64,000 nt of DNA from Paracoccus laeviglucosivorans (GTDB lineage Bacteria > Pseudomonadota > Alphaproteobacteria > Rhodobacterales > Rhodobacteraceae). The stretch covers positions 62,001 to 126,000 of the forward strand of contig NZ_FXTK01000002.1 in NCBI RefSeq assembly GCF_900182695.1. Reading direction: 5' to 3'. Below the pieces are notes generated by a model. It was not told the origin of the DNA and did not search any database. It saw only the letters and a program-made list of their open reading frames with translations. Below are positions 34,503 to 43,221 of the stretch, one piece after another. A program made the translations under genes and the position numbers. Numbering within the stretch: position 1 is the stretch's first letter; the number at the start of each line of letters is the position of its first letter.

Positions 34503-35380
34503 GGTTCGGGCGCGGTCGCGATGCGCAGCAACGCCTCGATCGCGCGGGTGCGGTGGCGGCGTGGATCGGTCAGCACGCTGAAGCGCCGTTCCGCCCCGGC
34601 CAAGGGCTGAAACCGCACCCAACCCGCCCCCGCCGCGCTGGCCACGGCGCGATGCGACAACACGGCAAGGCATTGGCTGTTGGCGACGGCGCTGAGCACC
34701 GCCTCGTTCGAGGGCATTTCGATCGCGACCGACAGCGCATCCACGGACAGGCCCTGCGTGGTCAGCCACGCCTCGAATTCCGCGCGCGTGCCAGAGCCGG
34801 GTTCGCGCAAGACCCAGCGATAGGCAGACATCTGCGCCGGGGTCGCGCCCTGTTCCAGCGGGTGCCCCGCGCTCATGACCAGAACCAGCTGGTCGCGGGC
34901 GACGACTTGCCGGTGCAGATCGCCCTGCGTCACGTCGCCCTCGACAAAGCCCAGATCGGCCACGCCCTCGGCCACGGCATCCGCGACCTGCCGCGTATTG
35001 CCAAGGATCATGCGGAACTCGATCCTCGGATGCAGGTCATGCAGCGCCATCAGGCGCGGCGGCAGCCAATGGCTGGCGACCGTCTGGCTGGCATGGATGC
35101 GCAGACGCCCGCGCGGTTCGCGCGACAGATCGTCCAGCACAGCCGCTGCGGTTTCGGCGCGGTCCAGCACGGCCCGCGCCTCGGCCATGAAGGCGCGGCC
35201 ATCCTCGGTCAGCGCGATGCCGCGCCCTACGCGGTCGAACAACCGCACGCCATGCCTTGCCTCAAGCGCCGAAATTGCGGCGCTGACGGCAGATTGCGTC
35301 AGGTTCAGCGCCCGCGCGGCATGGGTCACGTGCTGGCGTTCCGCGACGGCCAGAAAGATGCGCAGCTGATCTAGCGTCAT
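34499..35380 (-). CDS. LysR-family regulator, probably of the yeiH-like gene
   Basis: 293 residues. The N-terminal helix-turn-helix reads MTLDQLRIFLAVAERQHVTH, then AALNLTQSAVSAAISALE-like sequence, and the effector domain covers residues 90-290 (GRLRIHASQTVASHWLPPRL, EPGSGTRAEFEAWL). It diverges from a YeiH-type transporter, a common arrangement (YeiE/CbbR-type regulators beside this family). Two copies of ATCGAACG lie between them. Confidence 0.9.
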   Translation of the reverse strand: MTLDQLRIFLAVAERQHVTHAARALNLTQSAVSAAISALEARHGVRLFDRVGRGIALTEDGRAFMAEARAVLDRAETAAAVLDDLSREPRGRLRIHASQTVASHWLPPRLMALHDLHPRIEFRMILGNTRQVADAVAEGVADLGFVEGDVTQGDLHRQVVARDQLVLVMSAGHPLEQGATPAQMSAYRWVLREPGSGTRAEFEAWLTTQGLSVDALSVAIEMPSNEAVLSAVANSQCLAVLSHRAVASAAGAGWVRFQPLAGAERRFSVLTDPRRHRTRAIEALLRIATAPEP

Positions 35381-35391
35381 TCATCACCGGA

Positions 35392-35430
35392 ATCGAACGG
35401 TTTCACCATAATAATGCGTTGGATCGAACG
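35392..35430. promoter_or_regulatory. Direct repeats between lysR and yeiH-like genes
   Basis: ATCGAACG occurs at 35392-35399 and again at 35423-35430, 31 bases apart (about three helical turns) on the same face. The position between divergent genes suggests a regulator site, though LysR proteins usually prefer interrupted dyads. Confidence 0.4.
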
Positions 35431-35455
35431 ACACGCAAGCGCGATCTTCTGTCAC

Positions 35456-36463
35456 ATGACCGCCATAGAAATCACCCGCACCCCGCCAAGCTGGATCGCC
35501 CGACATCTGCCGGGTCTGGCCCTGACATTCACCATCGCAACTGTTGCCACAGTGGCGCAGCGCCTGACGGGCATCGCGGCGCTTAGCCCGCTTGTGGTCG
35601 CGATGGTGCTTGGGATCGGCTGGCGCAACCTGATCGGCACTGCCGACACGGCGCGGGTGGGCATCACCTTTTCTCTGCGGCGCATCCTGCGCTTTGCCAT
35701 CGTGCTGCTGGGCTTTCAACTGACGTTGCTGCAATTGCGGCAGGTGGGGGTTCCCGGTCTTGCGGTCATTGCTGTGACCCTGGCCGCGACCTTCTGCTTT
35801 ACCACTTGGGTCGGGCGGTTGCTGGGGGTAGAGCCGCGCCTGACACAGCTGATCGCGGCGGGCACATCGGTCTGCGGCGCATCCGCGGTGCTGGCCACCA
35901 ATACCGTGACACGCGGCACGGATGAGGACGTGGCCTATGCCATCGCCTGCGTTACGGTCTTCGGCTCGCTCGCCATGCTGATCCTGCCCGGATTGGGTGG
36001 CTGGCTGGCGCTGGACTCGGGCCATTACGGCATCTGGATCGGTGCCAGCGTCCACGAAGTCGCGCAGGTCGTCGGTGCCGCATTCCAGCATGGCCCCGAG
36101 GCCGGGCAGGCGGGCACGGTCGCGAAACTTAGCCGGGTCATCCTGCTTGCACCGCTGATCCTGACGCTTGGCGCCTTGGCCCGCCGTCGCGGCGACGACG
36201 CGCAGGGCTCGGCGCCGATGCCGTGGTTCGTGCTGGGCTTTATCGCGGTGGTGCTGCTCAACAGCGTCATGCCCTTGCCCGATGCGGCACGCGGCGCGGT
36301 CGTGACCCTGACCGGGTTTCTGTTGACCGTCGCCTTGGCCGCGATGGGGCTTGAGACGGACATCGCCAAGCTGCGCGCCAAGGGCATCCGCCCGCTTGCC
36401 TTGGGTGCCATCGCCACGGGTTTCATCGTAACGCTGGCGCTTTGTCTGGTCCATCTGGTCTGA
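35456..36463 (+). CDS. YeiH/PSE family putative sulfate exporter
   Basis: 335 residues with about ten helices. The family core is visible: LVVAMVLGIGWRNLIGTADTA, AGTSVCGASAVLATNTVTRG and GIWIGASVHEVAQVVGAAFQ. Members of this UPF0324 group are annotated as putative sulfate exporters, with one taurine-pathway example (TauZ). In this window it would pair logically with sulfonate breakdown, but it is not in that operon. ATG 35456 is chosen because the upstream in-frame extension lies in the control region. Confidence 0.87.
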   Translation: MTAIEITRTPPSWIARHLPGLALTFTIATVATVAQRLTGIAALSPLVVAMVLGIGWRNLIGTADTARVGITFSLRRILRFAIVLLGFQLTLLQLRQVGVPGLAVIAVTLAATFCFTTWVGRLLGVEPRLTQLIAAGTSVCGASAVLATNTVTRGTDEDVAYAIACVTVFGSLAMLILPGLGGWLALDSGHYGIWIGASVHEVAQVVGAAFQHGPEAGQAGTVAKLSRVILLAPLILTLGALARRRGDDAQGSAPMPWFVLGFIAVVLLNSVMPLPDAARGAVVTLTGFLLTVALAAMGLETDIAKLRAKGIRPLALGAIATGFIVTLALCLVHLV

Positions 36464-36530
36464 CGGGTTGAGGCGCGGCCTCCGCCACCTTAGATAAAGC
36501 GGGTCTGCCAAAACGCGAGGACCCGCGACA

Positions 36531-37358
36531 ATGCCGCCCGCCCCCGCCGATCCACGGCCCCTGACCCTGCGCGACGCCGAGGTGCGCCGGTTCGTCCGTG
36601 ACCGCTATGGCATCCGGGGGACTTTCCGGCTGCATCGCGCCGCGCTAGGCATGGATCTGCTGCGCGCACCGCTGAACGTCACGCTGTCGCCGATCTTTCT
36701 GCTGATCAAGCTGATCGCCGCGATCCTTGGCTGGTGCGGTGCCACGCGGGCCTCGCAATGGCTGGGCGCAAGGCAGATTTTCCTAACCTCAGACGTCGCG
36801 CGCCAGCTTGAAATCGACCTTGGTGCGCTGTTCCAGCGGCTGCGCGATCAGGGGGTCGGGCCGGACGCGCCCCCGGATATCGCGCACCATGCCATTAACG
36901 GCTATGCCGAGACACGCAATGCAGTGTCCGAGATCACCACCTCGCTGATCGTGCTGGTCTTTGGATTTTTTCTGTTCAACCGCGCCACGCCCGGCGTCAT
37001 ATCACTGGCCGAACCCATTGCCAACATGCGCGCGCAAGGACAGGCCATTCAGGATTTCGCGCTGGGAAGCTGGGCGGGTGGCGTCTGGTATGGCATGTTC
37101 CCGACCCATCTGTCTGTCTGGGAGGTGGTGCTGACCGGCGTAGTGCTGTCCGTCATCGCATCCGTTCTGACGACATTCGCGGGGCTGGTCGCCGATCCGG
37201 TGCAGGTCGCCACCGGCACGCATCGGCGGCGGCTGATGCGGATGCTGGACCGGCTGGACCGTCACCAGGGCGCGGCAGGGGTCGAGCGTGAGCATATCGT
37301 CGCCCGCCTTGGCGATCTGGGCGATATTGCGTCCTCGATCTGGCGGGCGATGCGCTAG
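36531..37358 (+). CDS. Conserved membrane protein of unknown function (DUF6635-like)
   Basis: 275 residues. An N-terminal cytosolic stretch (RDAEVRRFVRDRYGIRGTFR) precedes hydrophobic segments near residues 50-70 (SPIFLLIKLIAAILGW), 140-155 (SLIVLVFGFFLF) and 200-225 (VVLTGVVLSVIASVLTTFAG). The HAINGYAETRNAVSEITTSL segment looks conserved. I recall similar proteins in Rhodobacteraceae under a DUF6635-type label, but no function can be given. Its stop overlaps pcaB's by four bases. Confidence 0.75.
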   Translation: MPPAPADPRPLTLRDAEVRRFVRDRYGIRGTFRLHRAALGMDLLRAPLNVTLSPIFLLIKLIAAILGWCGATRASQWLGARQIFLTSDVARQLEIDLGALFQRLRDQGVGPDAPPDIAHHAINGYAETRNAVSEITTSLIVLVFGFFLFNRATPGVISLAEPIANMRAQGQAIQDFALGSWAGGVWYGMFPTHLSVWEVVLTGVVLSVIASVLTTFAGLVADPVQVATGTHRRRLMRMLDRLDRHQGAAGVEREHIVARLGDLGDIASSIWRAMR

Positions 37359-38668
37359 ACCCCGACCGAAGCGGCAAAGGCCCGCGCCTCGGCAGGTGCC
37401 GTGCCAAGCCCGCCTGCCGACGACAGGTCCAGATCGGGGAAATCGCGGGCGACCAGTTCAGGCAGCGGTCTGCGTTCGGCCAAGGCTTCCTGGCACAGCG
37501 CCTTGATCCTGGCCTGCGCCTCGGGGCGAGGCAGATGGCGGGCAAGCGCGAAGCTATAGGCTTCGGCATGGATCAGGCCCGTGCCGTCATCCAGCGCGCG
37601 CGCCATGGCCTGCGCATCCGGGGTGATGCGGGCTGCAAGCTCACTGGCCAAGGCGATGGCGCGTCCCGTGCTGATACAAAGCTGCGGCAGGGTCAGCCAT
37701 TCCACGAACCACGCCGCCCCGTCGCGTTGCTGGCGATGGATGCCTGCGCCCTGTACCGCCCCCGCCAGACCCACCACCTGCCGCGCCAAAGCGACCAGCA
37801 CCGACGGCCCGACCGGGTTCTGTTTTTGCGGCATGGTCGAAGAACCGCCCGCGCCTTCCAGCCGGATTTCGTTGATGCCGGATTGGGTCATCAGGATCAG
37901 ATCCTCGCCCAGCTTGGCAAGGCTGACGGTGATGCCCGCCATCCAAGCCGCAAAAGCTCCGATCCGGTCGCGTTCGGCGTGCCAGCTGTGGCCCGGATCG
38001 GTCAGGTCAAGCGCCTGCGCCAGCGCCGCGCGCACCGCCGGTCCTTCGGCACCCATGGCCGAAAGCGTGCCCGCCGCCCCGCCCAGCGAAACGGTGGCAA
38101 GTTCGGGGCGCAGGGTGACAATCCGTTCGCGATGCCGCAGCAAGGGATGCCCCCAGCCCGCGACGACCGCACCGAAGCTGGTCGGCGTTGCCGCCTGACC
38201 ATAGGTGCGCGCGGCCATGGGCAGGTCCGCATGTTCGCGCGCCAGACGCCCAAGTGCGGCGATCAGCGCCTCAAGCCTTTCGTCCCAGATCGCCAGCACG
38301 CGGCGAAGTCGCAGCGCCTGCGCGGTTTCCACGATGTCCTGACTGGTCGCGCCCCAATGCAGGTATTGCGCATGTTCGGGGGCCTGCATCGCCTTGCGAA
38401 AGGCAGCGACCAGACCCGGAACCGGGACGCCATTCGTCGCGGTCTCGGCCCCCAGAGCAGCGGGGTCGATCTGCACCTCGCGCGATGCCCGGTCGATATA
38501 GGCGGCGGCGGTTTCGGGGATCAGCCCCAGCGCGCCCTGCACGCGGGCCAGCGTGCCTTCGACCAGCAGCATGGCGCGGATCTCTGCGCTGTCGGTGAAC
38601 AATGCCGCCGAGGCGTCATCGGAAAACAGGTTGCGATAGATGGCGCTGTCAGTGATCGAGGCGGGCAT
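37355..38668 (-). CDS. pcaB: 3-carboxy-cis,cis-muconate cycloisomerase
   Basis: 437 residues of the fumarase/aspartase superfamily. The signature loop GSSTMPQKQNPVGPSVLV is intact, with HWGATSQDIVETAQALRLRR and GRTYGQAATP-like TYGQAATPTSFGAVVAGW. It cyclises 3-carboxymuconate, the product of PcaGH, to 4-carboxymuconolactone. ATG 38668 has AAGGA 6 bases upstream; the open frame to 38806 runs through the intergenic repeat element and is not coding. Downstream gene of the pca operon. Confidence 0.93.
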   Translation of the reverse strand: MPASITDSAIYRNLFSDDASAALFTDSAEIRAMLLVEGTLARVQGALGLIPETAAAYIDRASREVQIDPAALGAETATNGVPVPGLVAAFRKAMQAPEHAQYLHWGATSQDIVETAQALRLRRVLAIWDERLEALIAALGRLAREHADLPMAARTYGQAATPTSFGAVVAGWGHPLLRHRERIVTLRPELATVSLGGAAGTLSAMGAEGPAVRAALAQALDLTDPGHSWHAERDRIGAFAAWMAGITVSLAKLGEDLILMTQSGINEIRLEGAGGSSTMPQKQNPVGPSVLVALARQVVGLAGAVQGAGIHRQQRDGAAWFVEWLTLPQLCISTGRAIALASELAARITPDAQAMARALDDGTGLIHAEAYSFALARHLPRPEAQARIKALCQEALAERRPLPELVARDFPDLDLSSAGGLGTAPAEARAFAASVGV

Positions 38669-38694
38669 GGGCGGTCCTTGTTGGCGCGGTTGGC

Positions 38695-38750
38695 CGGGGG
38701 GCCGTCTGCCCCCCGAACCCCCCGAGGGTATTTTTTGAACAAAGAAGTCG
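38695..38750. repeat. Rhodobacterales GC-rich intergenic element upstream of pcaB
   Basis: CGGGGGGC and GCCCCCCG (38695-38702, 38708-38715) form an 8-pair hairpin with loop CGTCT. It is followed by CCCCCCGAGGGTATTTTTT, GAAC and AAAGAAG. The second half matches the element at 18893-18930. It fills the gap between the BKACE remnant and pcaB and would form the 5' leader of pcaB if a promoter lies upstream. Confidence 0.7.
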
Positions 38751-38763
38751 AAAGGGCTTAATT

Positions 38764-39603
38764 TCAGGGTTCGCGCAACCCGAGGATCTGGCGCGCCTGT
38801 TGCCATGTCGCGACGGGCCGGTCGTGGCCCGCGCAGATTTCAGCGGCGCGCCGGACAAGGGCCGCGTTCGAAGGGGCAAGATTGTCGCGGTCGAGGGGGA
38901 CATTATCTTGGAGCCCGGTGCGGGCATGACCCACGCTGGCGATGGCCCATTTGTTAAGCACGATCTGGTTCGGTCCGATCCCTGCCGCACACCATGCTGC
39001 GTCCGCGCCGAGCAGGCGTTTCACCGTATATATAGTAGTCGAAAACGTCACGGGCGGCGGGCATGGCGTTTTTGACGCCCATCACGAATTGCACATAGGG
39101 GCGGCCCTTGATGCGTCCGTCCCGATGCATCGCCGCGGCCTGCAGGATGTGGCTGAGGTCGAAGGCCTTGATCTCGGGCTTGATGTCATGGCGGATCATT
39201 TCGGCGGCGAGCCAGTCCACCAGATCGGGCGGATTTGATAGACCCGCGTCGGGAAATTGTTCGATCCCACGGAAAGCGATGCCATGTCGAGTTGAAGTCC
39301 CGGCATTCCGCCGCGTTCCTGCCCGGCACCGGAACGCCCGCCTGTGGACAATTGCACGATCAGGCCGGGGCAGTGTTTGCGCAAGCCACCGCGCACGGCT
39401 GCAAACCGCTCGGGGTGCGAGGTCGGGCGACCCGCGTGGTCGCGGACATGGCAATGCGCGATCGAGGCGCCCGGCTCGAACGCCTCATGCGTGGGCACGA
39501 TCCGCTCGGCCACCGTGATCTGGGCAGCGGGGTTTTTGGCCTTGGTCGGAATTGAGCCGGTGATCGCCACGCAGATCATGCAGGGTTTGGCCGAAAACTC
39601 CAT
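38764..39603 (-). pseudogene. 3-keto-5-aminohexanoate cleavage family (BKACE, DUF849) gene with two frameshifts
   Basis: The minus strand encodes a complete BKACE protein (about 280 residues) in three pieces. MEFSAKPCMICVAITGSIPT to NFPTRVYQ is in one frame. It continues as NPPDLVDWLAAEMIRHDIKP to ARDVFDYYIY in a second, and as TVKRLLGADAAWCAAGIG to QILGLREP in the first frame again. The first break (about 39234-39236) is cured by adding one A after TATCAA; the second (about 39025-39040) by adding one TA to a TATATATA run. The losses sum to three bases. The gene starts 9 bases after pcaG. The family converts beta-keto acids with acetyl-CoA; it fits the pca operon by position. Sequencing error cannot be excluded. 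Confidence 0.82.
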
Positions 39604-39612
39604 GACGCGCGC

Positions 39613-40221
39613 CTAAATGTCGAAGAAGACGGTTTCGTTGTCGCCCTGCAGCACGATGTCGAAACGATATTGCCCCGCGCCCGATTTTTTCGCGATCAGC
39701 GTGGTCACGCGGGCGCGGTGTTCGATACGCTGCAGGACGGGGCAGGCTTCGTTATCCTCATCCTCGAAATAGATGCGGGTCTGCAGTGCCAGATTGATAC
39801 CGCGCGCCACGATCCAAAGCGAGATATGCGGCGCCATCATCCGCCCGTCCGGGAACGGCACGCGGCCCGGTTTGACGGTTTTCAGCACCCATTCGCCGCT
39901 GTCGAAATCGGCGATGATACGCGCCCAGCCCGTGACATTCGGATCTGCCGCGCCGCGTGGATCGTTGCCGGGATAGATGCCCGCCGCATCGGCCTGCCAG
40001 CTTTCCATCAGCGCATCGCGCATGACCATGCCCGCGCCGTCGCTGACCGTGCCGGTGATCGTCACGATCTCGCCCTTGGCCCCGTCGCGGATCGGGCTTT
40101 CGCCCAGATCGACGGGATAGATGCCTTCGATGCCCAGCTTGTTGGGGGTCAGGCCGATATGAACGTAAGGCCCGCCGGTCTGCGACGGCGTTTCCTTGAG
40201 GTAGTCCAGATCCTGCATCAC
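39613..40221 (-). CDS. pcaG: Protocatechuate 3,4-dioxygenase alpha subunit
   Basis: 202 residues. [20 protein letters not shown] is the alpha-chain N-terminus, followed by the intradiol core ([20 protein letters not shown]) and [20 protein letters not shown]. The alpha chain lacks the full iron ligand set and shapes the active site of PcaH. Its start overlaps the pcaH stop by four bases. Confidence 0.94.
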   Translation of the reverse strand: MMQDLDYLKETPSQTGGPYVHIGLTPNKLGIEGIYPVDLGESPIRDGAKGEIVTITGTVSDGAGMVMRDALMESWQADAAGIYPGNDPRGAADPNVTGWARIIADFDSGEWVLKTVKPGRVPFPDGRMMAPHISLWIVARGINLALQTRIYFEDEDNEACPVLQRIEHRARVTTLIAKKSGAGQYRFDIVLQGDNETVFFDI

Positions 40222-40952
40222 ATCCCCTCCTTGCGGTTTTCGAAGAACGACTGGCGGCGACCGCGCAGCACGATGTCGAACCTATAGGCAAGACAATCCA
40301 TCGGAATGGCGCGGTTCATGTCCAGAGGCGCGATCAGTGCCTGAATGGCCTTGTCGTTGCCAATGGTCTTGACGATGGGGCAGCGGGCGATCAGCGGGTC
40401 GCCTTCGAAATAAAGCTGTGTGATCAGGCGTTGACCAAAACCGGACCCGAAGACCGAGATATGGATATGCATCGGGCGCCAGTCGTTGACGCGGTTGGGC
40501 CATGGATAGGCGCCGGGACGAACAGTCAGGAATTCGTAAGCACCGTCCGGGCCGGACAAGGTGCGACCACAGCCGCCGAAATTCGGGTCCAGCGGCGCGG
40601 CATAGCTGTCCTTTTTATGCCGGTAGCGCCCGCCTGCATTGGCCTGCCAGATCTCGACCAGCACATGGGGCACGCCGCGACCGTTTTCGTCCAGCACCCG
40701 GCCATGCATGATGATCCGCTCGCCTATTGCGGGCTGGCCGGTGAAATTCAGGATCAGGTTGTTGTCCAACGCGCCGATCATAGAATGACCGAAGGCGGGG
40801 CCGGTCTCCTCGGACAGGGTTGACCCCATCGCGACCAGCGGGCGGAACGGCGCGCGCGTCATCGAGGTCTTGTAGCCCGGTGTATAAGCCGCCGGATGCC
40901 AGTCGCGGTCACGAAAGAACAGCGGGCCGCGGTCGGTTTGGCTGGGGTTCAT
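40218..40952 (-). CDS. pcaH: Protocatechuate 3,4-dioxygenase beta subunit
   Basis: 244 residues carrying the Fe(III) centre. The ligands are present at Tyr110 (NAGGRYRHK), Tyr149 (RPGAYPWPN), and His162 and His164 ([11 protein letters not shown]). It opens the protocatechuate ring between the hydroxyl groups to 3-carboxy-cis,cis-muconate. Four-base overlaps join it to pcaC and pcaG. Confidence 0.95.
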   Translation of the reverse strand: MNPSQTDRGPLFFRDRDWHPAAYTPGYKTSMTRAPFRPLVAMGSTLSEETGPAFGHSMIGALDNNLILNFTGQPAIGERIIMHGRVLDENGRGVPHVLVEIWQANAGGRYRHKKDSYAAPLDPNFGGCGRTLSGPDGAYEFLTVRPGAYPWPNRVNDWRPMHIHISVFGSGFGQRLITQLYFEGDPLIARCPIVKTIGNDKAIQALIAPLDMNRAIPMDCLAYRFDIVLRGRRQSFFENRKEGM

Positions 40953-41329
40953 CCCTTGCTCTCCATTTCGGCGAAGGTTTCCTTGGCAATCTTGATGGCG
41001 TGATTGGCGCGGGGCACGCCGGCATAGATCGCGACATGCAAAAGCGCCTCAAGCACGTCGTCCTGTGTGGCCCCGGTATTGGCGGTGGCGCGGATATGCA
41101 TGGCCAGTTCGTGGTCATTGCCCAAGCCCGCCAACAGCGCGATGGTCAGCATGGAACGTTCGCGCGGGCTGATCGCGTCGCGGGACCAGACCGAACCCCA
41201 TGCGGCCTCAGTGATCAGCGTCTGGAACGGTTCGTCGAAATCGGTCTTGGCAGCCTCGGCGCGGTTCACATGGGCATCGCCCAGAACGCGGCGGCGGGTC
41301 GCCATGCCTTGGTCAAAGCGTGGGTTCAT
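40949..41329 (-). CDS. pcaC: 4-carboxymuconolactone decarboxylase
   Basis: 126 residues of the AhpD-like all-alpha CMD family. [14 protein letters not shown] and [20 protein letters not shown] at the N-terminus, then [20 protein letters not shown] and [18 protein letters not shown] with the conserved His. It decarboxylates 4-carboxymuconolactone to beta-ketoadipate enol-lactone. A separate protein here, not fused to PcaD as in some bacteria. Confidence 0.94.
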   Translation of the reverse strand: MNPRFDQGMATRRRVLGDAHVNRAEAAKTDFDEPFQTLITEAAWGSVWSRDAISPRERSMLTIALLAGLGNDHELAMHIRATANTGATQDDVLEALLHVAIYAGVPRANHAIKIAKETFAEMESKG

Positions 41330-42105
41330 CGGGCATGTTCCTGCAAGAATGGCTTTAGGATCGCGGCAAATGCCGCAGGCTGTTCGACGCAGGGCAGATG
41401 GCCCGCATCGCGGACGATGTGGAACGTCGCGCCGGGGATCAGCTCGGCAGTGGCCAGCACCAGATCGGATGGGGACGATCCGTCCTGATCCCCCGCGATC
41501 ACCAGCACCGGCAGATCCAAAAGCCGCGTGGTCAGGCTAAGATCGGTCGTCGCCAAGGCGCGGCAGGCACCGACATATCCGGGGACCGAGGTGCGCGCGA
41601 CCATGTTGCGCCAAGCGGCCAGCACAGGCGTGGCGCGAAATGCGGGGGCGAACCAGCGTTCCATGATCGTGTCGGCAATCGCGTCGATACCGCCGGTTTC
41701 GACAGCCGCAATGCGGTCGCCCCAGCTTTGGGTGGTGCCCATGCGGACGGCGGTATTCGACAACACGGCCGCCCGGACCAAATCCGGGCGACGTGCTGCC
41801 AAAGCCTGCGCGATCATCCCGCCGATGGACAGGCCGACAAAGACGACCGGGCCAAGCGCCAGATGCTCGATCAGCGCCGCCGCGTCATCGGCCAGATCAT
41901 CAATGCTGAAATCGCCGCCTTCGTCCGACAGACCGTGCCCGCGCTTGTCGAACCGCACGGCGCGGATGCCGGGCATTTCCGCCAAAAGCGCGTCCCACAG
42001 ACGCAGATCCGTCCCCAGTGAATTGGCAAAGACGACGGGCGGGCCATCGGCCGGTCCGTCGATGCGGTAATGCATCGCGCCCCAAGGACGGTTCAGAACT
42101 TGCAT
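41326..42105 (-). CDS. pcaD: 3-oxoadipate enol-lactonase
   Basis: 259 residues, alpha/beta hydrolase. VVFANSLGTDLRLWDALLAE forms the oxyanion region, the nucleophile Ser is in FVGLSIGGMIAQ, and the catalytic His in AGHLPCVEQPAAF. It hydrolyses the enol-lactone to beta-ketoadipate. ATG 42105 has GGGAG upstream; the longer frame beyond it crosses pcaQ. First gene of the leftward pcaDCHG operon, facing pcaQ. Confidence 0.93.
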   Translation of the reverse strand: MQVLNRPWGAMHYRIDGPADGPPVVFANSLGTDLRLWDALLAEMPGIRAVRFDKRGHGLSDEGGDFSIDDLADDAAALIEHLALGPVVFVGLSIGGMIAQALAARRPDLVRAAVLSNTAVRMGTTQSWGDRIAAVETGGIDAIADTIMERWFAPAFRATPVLAAWRNMVARTSVPGYVGACRALATTDLSLTTRLLDLPVLVIAGDQDGSSPSDLVLATAELIPGATFHIVRDAGHLPCVEQPAAFAAILKPFLQEHAR

Positions 42106-42134
42106 GGTGTTCTCCCTCGTTTGATAATCTGACA

Positions 42135-42151
42135 TAACGAATTCAGTGTTA
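42135..42151. promoter_or_regulatory. Probable PcaQ-binding dyad between pcaD and pcaQ
   Basis: TAAC and GTTA (42135-42138 and 42148-42151) form an inverted repeat with a 9-base spacer, a LysR-type geometry. The arms match those of the rhizobial PcaQ site as I recall it (ATAACC-N4-GGTTAA), but the spacing differs. It lies 30 bases from the pcaD start and 20 from the pcaQ start. Confidence 0.5.
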
Positions 42152-42171
42152 ATAATGCAAAATCGGCCAAA

Positions 42172-43086
42172 ATGGATAACCGTCCTGCTATGCATCCCGG
42201 CGTGAAGCTGCGCCATATCCGCGCCTTTCTGGACATCGCGGCGGAAGGGGGGCTGACTTCGGTCGCCCGTGCGCAAGGCATCACCCAGCCCGCCCTGTCG
42301 CGCACATTGGCCGAACTGGAAACGCTGCTGGGCCAACCCATGTTCCTGCGTCAGGGCCGCAAGCTGGTCTTGACCGAGGGCGGGGCACTGTTTCGTCGCC
42401 ACGCCTTCGCAGCCGTTCAGGCGCTTGAGGCGGGCGCGGCGGCGCTGCGGCCGGGCGGTGAAACCACGCTGCGCATCGGCGTGCTGCCCACGGTCGCCAC
42501 GCATTTCCTGCCGCAAGTGCTGCTGCGCTTTCGGACGCTGCATCCTGAAATTCTGGTCGCTGCGGAAACCGGGCCACATTTCCACCTGATGCGCGCGCTG
42601 CGCGACGGCGCGGTCGATCTGGTCGTGGGTCGCCTGCCCGGCGCGACCGAGATGGCTGGCTTGCGCTTCGATCATCTTTACGAAGAGGATGTCATCCTGA
42701 CCGCCCGCGCGGGCCATCCGATGCGCGACCTTCCCGCACCTCAGGCGCTGGCCGCCTGCCCCGTCATCCTGCCGCCCGCGACCGCGCTGATCCGCCCGGT
42801 GGTCGCCGATTATCTGGCGGCGAACGGGCTGGCCGGACTACGCCCGGCCTTCGAGACGGTATCCCTGGCTTTGGGCCGCGGGCTCTGCCTTGGCTCGGAC
42901 GCGCTGTGGTTCATTTCCCGCGGCGTGGTGGTCCATGAATTGCAGCGCGCCGAACTGATCGAGCTGCCCACCGGGGCACGTTTCCTGTCCGGCGCCGTCG
43001 GAGTGACGCAACGTCACGAAGCTGCCGCGCCTGGGCTTGAGGATTTCCTGCATATCGCGCGGGATATATCTACGCGCGAGGCGTGA
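42172..43086 (+). CDS. pcaQ: LysR-family regulator of the pca operon
   Basis: 304 residues. Helix-turn-helix at residues 10-65 (KLRHIRAFLDIAAEGGLTSV, ARAQGITQPALSRTLAELE), then an effector-binding domain (TLRIGVLPTVATHFLPQVLL, VVGRLPGATEMAGLRFDHLY). It diverges from pcaDCHG. PcaQ proteins activate that operon with beta-carboxymuconate or carboxymuconolactone as co-inducer. A second in-frame ATG at 42190 is also possible; neither has a strong ribosome site. Confidence 0.9.
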   Translation: MDNRPAMHPGVKLRHIRAFLDIAAEGGLTSVARAQGITQPALSRTLAELETLLGQPMFLRQGRKLVLTEGGALFRRHAFAAVQALEAGAAALRPGGETTLRIGVLPTVATHFLPQVLLRFRTLHPEILVAAETGPHFHLMRALRDGAVDLVVGRLPGATEMAGLRFDHLYEEDVILTARAGHPMRDLPAPQALAACPVILPPATALIRPVVADYLAANGLAGLRPAFETVSLALGRGLCLGSDALWFISRGVVVHELQRAELIELPTGARFLSGAVGVTQRHEAAAPGLEDFLHIARDISTREA

Positions 43087-43221
43087 CGGGCCGCGCCGAA
43101 GCTGTCGCGCAGCCCCGTAAAAAACCGTTTACGCCTGCCCTGCCCGTTGTTACTGGGCGCGAAAATCGCCGGAGGTCGAGGAGCCTTCGCGTTTTTTCGC
43201 ACAACGAAGGAGGGCATCCCC

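Noticed and set aside
39025..39240. Programmed ribosomal frameshifting in the BKACE gene.
   Set aside because: Neither break has a slippery heptamer with a downstream structure, and two separate shifts would be needed; mutation or sequencing error is simpler.
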